Positions 22,661-28,346 of a stretch of 28,346 nucleotides of DNA are shown piece after piece. A program made the translations under genes and the position numbers. The stretch lies in contig DATJVZ010000084.1 in the NCBI GenBank assembly GCA_035501575.1, positions 1-28,346 on the forward strand. Reading direction: 5' to 3'. Below the pieces are notes generated by a model. That model was not told where the DNA came from. It worked only from the letters and a program-made list of their open reading frames with translations, and ran no database searches. The number at the start of each line of letters is the position of its first letter. Position 1 is the first letter of the stretch. The stretch comes from JAFAGX01 sp035501575 (GTDB taxonomy: Bacteria; Acidobacteriota; Terriglobia; Terriglobales; Acidobacteriaceae).

Positions 22661-23581
22661 TTGGCGGATAAGACCAGCCTAATTTCGGCGAGCACATGCA
22701 TCCTGAGTGCCGGCAAGCGATACATCCTATGGTTTTATCTGCTGAACTTGGCATTCGCCTGGTTGGGGGCGGCGGCCTTCAGCAAGAGCGCCCATGGCAT
22801 CTTGGACCACAGCCTGTACGCCGACCGGGTGCTCCACGGCTTGGACCTCGGAGTACTCGAGGAGATGATCGGGCGTCCCGAATTCGGACCTCGTCGCAGT
22901 TCCGAGGCACCGGCTTTGAGCTTCGCGTTTCTGTTCCTTCTGGCCAGTCTTCTATTCGTGCCGGGAGTGCTGCTCGGCTATTCTTCCGATCATCGCATCT
23001 CGCGCGAGGAGTTCTTCCGCACCTGTGGACGCAACGTTTGGCGATTTGTGCGGCTGGCGGTGGTTTTTGCCCTCATCGCAGGAATCGTGACCGGCATCGG
23101 TTCCCTCATGCAGGGCGCCGGAATGAACGCCCTCGATACCTCTTCGCAAGACGACCGTCGGCTCGCTCTGGTCGAATGGCTGAGCCTGGGCTTGATGTTT
23201 CTTTGCTTGACGGTGATGCGGATTTGGTTCGACCTGGCCGAAACCGACGTGGTGTTGCGCGAGCGGCCGGCGGTTCGCGGGTCCATTCTATGGGCGTTTC
23301 GCGCTATCCTAAGCAACTTCTTTCCTCTGCTCGCAGCTTATCTCCTCGCCGCCATCACGGCGGCGGTAATCTTGCTGGCGGGAATTTTTCTTTGGCACCT
23401 TGTGCTGCCGCCCCAGAGCGTGGTGGGAGCATTTCTCGTCAGCCAGGTCACGCTGGTGCTGCTGCTGGCGGCGCGTTTCTGGCAAAGGGCGATCGCCGTG
23501 GCCTTCTATCAGCGGATCTCGACGGAGCGTGCGCTCCCCTTGTTCGCGACCGTCCGCGTGCCGGTAACCCAGGCCCCATAA
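22661..23581 (+). CDS. Multi-pass membrane protein of unknown function
   Basis: About 306 residues. I do not recognise the family. Hydrophobic segments: ~19-37 (YILWFYLLNLAFAWLGAAAF), ~85-108 (ALSFAFLFLLASLLFVPGVLLGY), ~131-152 (FVRLAVVFALIAGIVTGIG), ~173-188 (LSLGLMFLCLTVM), ~214-240 and ~248-265, giving about six helices with short loops. A conserved-looking MRIWFDLAETDVVLRER and WAFRAILSNF occur in cytoplasmic loops. The TTG at 22661 is preferred, with GAGAGGA seven bases upstream; the open frame reaches an ATG at 22562 inside the peptidase gene, which would add an implausible overlap. It follows the M1 peptidase by 44 bp, so co-transcription is likely. Confidence 0.72.
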   Translation: MADKTSLISASTCILSAGKRYILWFYLLNLAFAWLGAAAFSKSAHGILDHSLYADRVLHGLDLGVLEEMIGRPEFGPRRSSEAPALSFAFLFLLASLLFVPGVLLGYSSDHRISREEFFRTCGRNVWRFVRLAVVFALIAGIVTGIGSLMQGAGMNALDTSSQDDRRLALVEWLSLGLMFLCLTVMRIWFDLAETDVVLRERPAVRGSILWAFRAILSNFFPLLAAYLLAAITAAVILLAGIFLWHLVLPPQSVVGAFLVSQVTLVLLLAARFWQRAIAVAFYQRISTERALPLFATVRVPVTQAP

Positions 23582-23655
23582 CTCGACGCTCAAGCCGAGA
23601 TCACGACCACCCGCCGAAAATCAATGGCCAGTTCTTCAAACGTTTACTGATTGAC

Positions 23656-23675
23656 CATACAGGATTCGCTGTATG
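23656..23675. repeat. Inverted repeat upstream of the histidine kinase
   Basis: CATACAG-GATTCG-CTGTATG: a perfect 7-bp stem with 6-nt spacer, overlapping a smaller GTAT-GCG-ATAC. It sits ~110 bp upstream of the kinase start and just upstream of a TATAAA (23698-23703), which fits a regulator-binding site, though no good -35 is visible. Confidence 0.4.
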
Positions 23676-23783
23676 CGATACGCACTGCAATCGGGGGTAT
23701 AAAGGGCCTTGCAAGTTTGTGGCTTGGTGCTCTTTGCTCGGTTGCTGAAAACGTCCGAATCGACTCCAGGAGGGCGTTCGCCG

Positions 23784-24938
23784 ATGGGTCATCGAAGTCG
23801 ACACGTGCTGCGTAGCTCAGCGGCTGCCGTTCAAGCGGAGAATTTCCTGGACGGCCCAGAACTTATATTCCTCGACCCTGTGGCGGCGACGGGCGGCCAG
23901 GGCAGCGATTTGCTCAATCTCGTGCGGGAAGCCATCTTCGTCCTGAACAACGAAGGGATGATTGTCTTTTGGAATCGCGGTGCAGAACAACTCTATGGCT
24001 GGAGCTGTTCGGAGGCCATCGGCAGGTCTCCCATCGAGCTGCTGAAGACCGAACTGCCGCGTCCCCTGAACCAGATCGAGAATATTTTGCGGAGCGACCT
24101 CTACTGGGATTGCGAACTCAGACAGACCACCAAGCAAGAGCAACGCGTGACCGTGGCCAGCCGATGGGCGCTCTGGCGGGACGAAGCGGACCGCATTTGC
24201 GGCCGCTTCCAACTCGAGACCGATATCACCCGCCGCAAGCAGATTGAAAACGAATTGCGGGTGCTTTCCGGGCGCCTGCTCAGCTTGCGCGATGAAGAAC
24301 GCCGCCGGCTGGCCCGGGACTTGCACGACAGTGTCGGCCAGTTGCTGGCGGGCGCAGCCATGAATCTGACTATGGTCGAACGCAAGCTTTCCCTCACCGA
24401 CCCAGCCAGCTTGCAATGGCTGAAGAATCTGGGCAGCCTGCTCGAGCAAAGCGTCAAAGAAGTTCGCACCATGTCGTATCTTCTGCATCCTCCCCTGCTG
24501 GACGAGGTCGGATTGCCCTCCGCCCTGGAGTGGTATGTTTCGGGCTTTTCCGAACGCAGCCAGATCAAAGTGGCGCTCGAACTGCCTGAAAATCTGGGTC
24601 GCCTGCGGCACGACGTCGAGCTCGCCTTATTCCGGATTGTGCAAGAGGCGCTGACCAACGTCCATCGCCATTCCGAAAGCCCCACCGCCAAGGTCACTCT
24701 TTCGAAGACGCCCGGACAGGTTCGATTGAAAGTCGAGGACCGCGGCAAGGGAATGGAAATGCCGCTCGACCACGGGGACAACGAAGAACGCCCGGTGCTC
24801 GGCGTAGGCATCAGCGGAATGCGGGAACGGGTGAGGAACCTGGGCGGTCAAATGCAACTTCGCTCGGGAAGCTGGGGCACCGAGCTCGAAATCCTGCTTC
24901 CGATTGCCGAAGCCATGTCGGCCCAGGGCTCGCGGTAA
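23784..24938 (+). CDS. PAS-domain sensor histidine kinase, NarL/DesK type (HisKA_3)
   Basis: A 384-residue soluble sensor kinase. Seen: a PAS domain (~42-150) with EAIFVLNNEGMIVFWNRGAEQLYGW; a short PAC-like tail ending LETDITRRKQIENELR; the HisKA_3 dimerisation/phosphoacceptor helix LRDEERRRLARDLHDSVGQ with His181; the HPPLLDEVGLPSALEW segment; and an HATPase_c domain with the N-box VQEALTNVHRHS, G1 VEDRGKG and G2 GVGISGMRERV. No membrane helices, so it probably senses a cytoplasmic signal through PAS. ATG 23784 is preceded by AGGAGG ten bases upstream; the open frame extends to TTG 23709. NarL-type kinases usually sit beside their response regulator; none is adjacent here, so the partner lies elsewhere. 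Confidence 0.92.
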   Translation: MGHRSRHVLRSSAAAVQAENFLDGPELIFLDPVAATGGQGSDLLNLVREAIFVLNNEGMIVFWNRGAEQLYGWSCSEAIGRSPIELLKTELPRPLNQIENILRSDLYWDCELRQTTKQEQRVTVASRWALWRDEADRICGRFQLETDITRRKQIENELRVLSGRLLSLRDEERRRLARDLHDSVGQLLAGAAMNLTMVERKLSLTDPASLQWLKNLGSLLEQSVKEVRTMSYLLHPPLLDEVGLPSALEWYVSGFSERSQIKVALELPENLGRLRHDVELALFRIVQEALTNVHRHSESPTAKVTLSKTPGQVRLKVEDRGKGMEMPLDHGDNEERPVLGVGISGMRERVRNLGGQMQLRSGSWGTELEILLPIAEAMSAQGSR

Positions 24939-24968
24939 CGAGAGCAGCCGATCGCGCCCCCGCCACGC

Positions 24969-26633
24969 TCACTCGGGAGGAGGCTCGGGCTCAGCCGAGC
25001 CGTCGGCCCGAGGATCCGAACCCCCATAGTTGAGCTTGGTTTTGCCGTCGTGCATTACCGCCTGGCCCCGGCCCATGGAGCTCGAATACTCTCGCTCGAC
25101 ATCGAACTGGTGTCCCATCGCCGAGAGCTTTTCGATCACATCGGCTTTCACCCGGGATTCGATCACCACATGGCAGCCTCGCTTAGGACTGACGGTAAAG
25201 CGTGGATTCTCCAAGGCTGCCTGCAGGTTCATCCCATAGTCGGCGAGGTTCGACACGAATTGGGCATGGGCTACCGGCTGGTTGGGTCCTCCCATAATGC
25301 CAAACCCGATGTGCCGGTCGCCACGTTCCATGAAGGCCGGAATGATGGTGTGAAACGGACGCTTGCGGGGGGCAAGCACATTGGGAGAGGAGGGATCGAG
25401 CGAGAACAGCCCGCCCCGGTCTTGCAGGACGAATCCCATGCCCCCGACGGTAATTCCCGAACCGAACATTTCATAATTGCTCTGAATCAGGGAAACGATG
25501 TTGCCCTGGCGGTCGACCACCGAGAGATAGGTGGTGTCGCTCCCCGGCGGCTTGCCGGAGGCAACGTCGCAATGGGCTGCGGAGGGGCTGATCAATTTCG
25601 CGCGCTCCTGGGCGTACGCTTTCGACAACAATCCTTCGACCGGGACAGGATGAAAACGCGGATCGGCGTTGTAGCGATAAAGATCGGCGTAGGCCAGCTT
25701 CATGGCTTCGATCTTCTTGTGCAGTTCGGGAACGCTCGACGGGCCCTGGGGTGAAGCCGGTGAGGTCTCCATGAGATTGAGCATCTCAAGCGCCGCCATG
25801 CCCTGGCCATTGGGAGGAAGCTCGTAAATCGTCCAGCCGCGATAGGTGGTCGAGACCGGAGTCACCCATTCAGGGGAGAATTCGGCCAAATCATCGGCGG
25901 CCATGGTGCCCCCGAACGATTCGGAAGTAGCCAAAATGGCGCGCGCGACTTCACCTTTGTAGAAGGCATCGGGTCCTCCGTCGGCCACACTGCGCAAGGC
26001 TTTGGCCACATCAGGATTGCGGAATACCGCTCCGAGCGCCGGAGCTTTCCCCTCGGGTAAGAACACGCGGCGGCTCTCCGGATTCTGCGAGATCCACTCG
26101 GTGGCGCCTTCCCAATAGTCGTGAATCACCTCCGGCACGGGATAGCCTTTATCGGCGTAGAAGATGGCCGCACGAAAAAGATCCTTCCAGGGCAACCGCC
26201 CAAAACGCTGATGCAGAGCGCCCCAACCGGCCACGGCGCCCGGAACGGTCACCGCATCGATGCCGGCCTGCGGCATGGAGCTGGCGCCTTTGGCTTGGAG
26301 GCGCTTGAGGGTGAGTCCGCGCGGGGCCCACCCGCTCGAATTGATGCCATACAGCTTTCCGCTTTCCGCCTCCCAATAGATGGCAAACAGATCCCCGCCC
26401 ATGCCGCACATCATGGGCTCGGTAACGCCGAGCACGGCATTCGCGGCAATCGCCGCATCCACGGCCGATCCGCCGCGAGCCAGGATTTGGGCGCCGGCCA
26501 CCGAAGCCTGGACATGGCTGGTGGCCACGATGCCGTAACGCGAGATCACCATGGAGCGGGCGTGCGAGCGCTCCTGGCCAAAGGCGGAACGATGGAAGAG
26601 CAAGACCACCAGCGAGACCAGCAACACACGCAT
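24969..26633 (-). CDS. ggt: Gamma-glutamyltransferase
   Basis: A 554-residue Ntn-hydrolase that cleaves or transfers the gamma-glutamyl group of glutathione-like compounds, probably in the periplasm. Seen: signal peptide MRVLLVSLVVLLFHRSAFG; the N-terminal ATSHVQASVAGAQILARGGSAVDAAIAANAVLGVTEP and MCGMGGDLFAIYW blocks; the autoprocessing site GSDTTYLSVVD, where Thr367 becomes the small-subunit nucleophile; and small-subunit motifs NEMF-like NYEMFGSGI, RPFHTIIPAF and IMGGPNQP. The large-subunit substrate Arg of E. coli type has no clear counterpart by eye. ATG 26633 follows GAGG by six to seven bases; the frame is open further upstream, but the -35/-10 pair lies inside that extension. The C-terminus ends in a Pro/Glu-rich tail. 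Confidence 0.93.
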   Translation of the reverse strand: MRVLLVSLVVLLFHRSAFGQERSHARSMVISRYGIVATSHVQASVAGAQILARGGSAVDAAIAANAVLGVTEPMMCGMGGDLFAIYWEAESGKLYGINSSGWAPRGLTLKRLQAKGASSMPQAGIDAVTVPGAVAGWGALHQRFGRLPWKDLFRAAIFYADKGYPVPEVIHDYWEGATEWISQNPESRRVFLPEGKAPALGAVFRNPDVAKALRSVADGGPDAFYKGEVARAILATSESFGGTMAADDLAEFSPEWVTPVSTTYRGWTIYELPPNGQGMAALEMLNLMETSPASPQGPSSVPELHKKIEAMKLAYADLYRYNADPRFHPVPVEGLLSKAYAQERAKLISPSAAHCDVASGKPPGSDTTYLSVVDRQGNIVSLIQSNYEMFGSGITVGGMGFVLQDRGGLFSLDPSSPNVLAPRKRPFHTIIPAFMERGDRHIGFGIMGGPNQPVAHAQFVSNLADYGMNLQAALENPRFTVSPKRGCHVVIESRVKADVIEKLSAMGHQFDVEREYSSSMGRGQAVMHDGKTKLNYGGSDPRADGSAEPEPPPE

Positions 26634-26654
26634 AGGCAACCTCGCGGAACTGGA

Positions 26655-26683
26655 ATTCTCATCGCCGGCGCGCTGGGTGTCAA
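26655..26683 (-). promoter_or_regulatory. ggt promoter
   Basis: On the minus strand, a perfect -35 TTGACA (26678-26683) and -10 GAGAAT (26655-26660) with a 17-bp spacer, giving a leader of about 15 nt that still contains the GAGG ribosome site before ATG 26633. Confidence 0.6.
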
Positions 26684-26761
26684 GGCACAACAACTTGCTG
26701 AAACCTTCTCGTTCCTGGCAGCATCTGTGAGGGATTCCCGGCGCTCGGGAAAAAACCACCC

Positions 26762-28330
26762 ATGGCTGCTGCCTCGGCACCCGCGACGCTGCCCAAGAAT
26801 CCCTGGTTCATTGCAATCTCAGTCATGCTGGCCACGTTCATGGAGGTGCTCGACACCTCGATTGCGGCCGTAGCCTTGCCCTACATAGCCGGGAGTCTTT
26901 CCGCCAGCAACGATGAAGCAACTTGGGTACTCACCAGTTACCTGGTGGCCAACGCCGTGGTGCTTCCCGCCAGCAGCTGGTTCTCCCTTCGCTTCGGCCG
27001 CAAGCGGTTTCTGGTGACCTGCATTATCATCTTCACAATCTCATCCTTCCTCTGCGGCGCCGCCCCGAGCCTAGCCTTTATTCTCCTCGCCCGCGCCGTC
27101 CAGGGTGCGGGAGGAGGCGCCTTGCAGCCCTTATCCCTGTCGATCCTGCTCGAGAGCTTTCCCGCCGACAAGCGTGGCTTGGCGGCGGCCGTGTTTGCCC
27201 TCGGCGTGGTTGTTGCCCCGGTACTCGGCCCCACGCTTGGGGGCTGGCTCACCGACACCTACTCTTGGCGCTGGGCGTTCTACATCAATATCCCCGTCGG
27301 TATATTCGCGGTGTTCATGATTCTCCGCTATGTGGAGGATCCGCCATATATCAAAGATGCCAAGCCGGGAAAACTGGACGGAATCGGGCTGGGCCTGCTG
27401 GCCATTTGGCTGGGATGCTTGCAGATAATTCTCGACAAAGGACAGGAAGATGATTGGTTCGGGGCGACCTGGATCCGTTGGGCCAGTCTGATTCTGGTGG
27501 TCTGTCTGGTGGGCTTCCTGATTCGCCAGTTTCGCCACGACAAACCGCTCGTCGATCTGCGGGTTTTTAAGCACCGTAACTTTACTTTGGGATGTTTACT
27601 GATCGGCATGTTTGGCGCCGCTCTCTACGGGCTGGTCACTCTGTTGCCGCTCTTTTACCAGGAATTGCTGGGTTACACGGCGCTAGCTGCAGGCTGGGCG
27701 GTTAGCCCTCGCGGGATCGGAGCGATTTTGGCCATGCCGATCATCGGCGTTTTAACCGCGAAAATCGATAACCGATGGCTCATTATCGCCGGCTTTTTAT
27801 TGTTTGCCATCAGCAGCCTGCGCTTTGGCCAGGCGACCCTCGAGATTTCGCAGTGGAGCTTTATCTGGGCGATTATCGTGAGCGGCTTCGGTTCCGGCTG
27901 CGTCTTTGTCCCGCTTTCTACGATGACCGTGGCCGGGCTTAAGAACGAGGAAATCGGCAATGCCAGCGGACTGTACAATTTGCTGCGCAATATCGGAGGC
28001 AGCGTGGGGATCGCCGTGGTCAACACCTTGGTTGTCCGCCGCGAGCAGCTGCATCGCACCGAGCTTGTGCATTCACTCGCTCCCGGCAGCGTAACCTTAG
28101 TCGGCAGATTGCACGCCCTGCAGCAGCTTCTGCAGGCGCAAGGAGCCTCGGCTTCGCTGGCTCTCGACCGGGCTCATGGTTTGATCAACGAGGCGCTGAA
28201 TCGGCAGGCACGCCTTTGGTCGTATGTGGATGATTTCCGCTACATGGCCCTGCTGTGCTTTGCCTGTATCCCGTTCGCGCTTGCCATGAAGAAAACCGTG
28301 GGCCGAGGCGGGATCAGCGCCGGTCACTAG
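26762..28330 (+). CDS. DHA2 family MFS transporter (EmrB/QacA type)
   Basis: A 522-residue major-facilitator drug:proton antiporter, with hydrophobic segments consistent with 14 helices. Seen: helix 1 MLATFMEVLDTSIAAVALPYIAG with the Asp of motif D1 (LDTSIAAVALP); motif A in the 2-3 loop (SLRFGRKRFLV); the RAVQGAGGGALQPLSLSIL motif B; and motif C in helix 5 (GVVVAPVLGPTLGGWLTD) diagnostic of antiporters. These pumps act in the inner membrane, often with an HlyD/EmrA adaptor; none is in the window, although the gene ends 16 bp from the right edge and a partner could follow. ATG 26762 is the start, though no clear ribosome site precedes it. It is divergent from ggt across 128 bp. Confidence 0.92.
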   Translation: MAAASAPATLPKNPWFIAISVMLATFMEVLDTSIAAVALPYIAGSLSASNDEATWVLTSYLVANAVVLPASSWFSLRFGRKRFLVTCIIIFTISSFLCGAAPSLAFILLARAVQGAGGGALQPLSLSILLESFPADKRGLAAAVFALGVVVAPVLGPTLGGWLTDTYSWRWAFYINIPVGIFAVFMILRYVEDPPYIKDAKPGKLDGIGLGLLAIWLGCLQIILDKGQEDDWFGATWIRWASLILVVCLVGFLIRQFRHDKPLVDLRVFKHRNFTLGCLLIGMFGAALYGLVTLLPLFYQELLGYTALAAGWAVSPRGIGAILAMPIIGVLTAKIDNRWLIIAGFLLFAISSLRFGQATLEISQWSFIWAIIVSGFGSGCVFVPLSTMTVAGLKNEEIGNASGLYNLLRNIGGSVGIAVVNTLVVRREQLHRTELVHSLAPGSVTLVGRLHALQQLLQAQGASASLALDRAHGLINEALNRQARLWSYVDDFRYMALLCFACIPFALAMKKTVGRGGISAGH

Positions 28331-28346
28331 GTCAAGGTGCTTGGCC

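Noticed and set aside
23810..23835. tRNA-like D-arm string GTAGCTCAGCGG near the kinase start
   Set aside because: No acceptor, anticodon or T-arm can be paired around it, and it lies within the kinase coding frame.

Overview
The window looks like chromosomal DNA of an acidobacterium (Terriglobia / Koribacter-like). This is inferred from high GC content, the gene repertoire (BlaI/M56 pair, secreted M1 peptidase, penicillin acylase, GS-rich lipoprotein, PIG-L deacetylase, DUF2127) and the style of the proteins; no rRNA or phylogenetic marker was available to test it. It is mostly ordinary housekeeping and envelope DNA. I see no phage, IS element, CRISPR array or rRNA.

Layout. 1-3242 (+): a tight three-gene cluster cut at the left edge, comprising a GCS2/YbdK carboxylate-amine ligase, an M29/AmpS-like metallopeptidase and an ATP-grasp-like ligase. 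It resembles a small-peptide or amide biosynthesis locus with no product I can name. 3243-3763: no convincing gene, but a run of hairpins ending in T6 that could be a small RNA. 3780-4525: a TetR regulator and a convergent tRNA-Arg(CCT). 4526-5107: a hairpin and a possible frameshifted small membrane ORF. 5108-7858 (-): DUF2127 membrane protein, DHH phosphoesterase, zinc-ribbon membrane protein overlapping a Fur-family regulator. 8009-10531 (+): penicillin acylase-family hydrolase, divergent from fur.

10540-12333 (-): a lipoprotein with a long Gly-Ser tract encoded by an in-phase 24-nt tandem repeat, apparently starting at CTG. 12518-16903 (+): a fused homocysteine methyltransferase/methylenetetrahydrofolate reductase, xseB, a degenerate receiver-domain protein, ispA and the PIG-L deacetylase bshB1 (one-carbon, isoprenoid and probable bacillithiol metabolism). 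17003-20339 (-): blaI-blaR1-htrA. A nearly identical 18-bp palindrome lies in the blaI promoter and again directly in front of htrA, which makes a self-contained protease-stress regulon likely. 20643-23581 (+): M1 peptidase and a multi-TM protein. 23784-24938 (+): an orphan PAS histidine kinase. 24969-26633 (-): gamma-glutamyltransferase, divergent from a DHA2 drug-efflux MFS transporter (26762-28330, +).

The most interesting items are the blaI/htrA shared operators, the ligase-peptidase-ligase cluster at the left edge, the 3294-3440 structured region, the Gly-Ser repeat lipoprotein with its CTG start, and a recurring pattern of -10-like boxes lying directly in front of start codons that lack a Shine-Dalgarno site (possible leaderless mRNAs).
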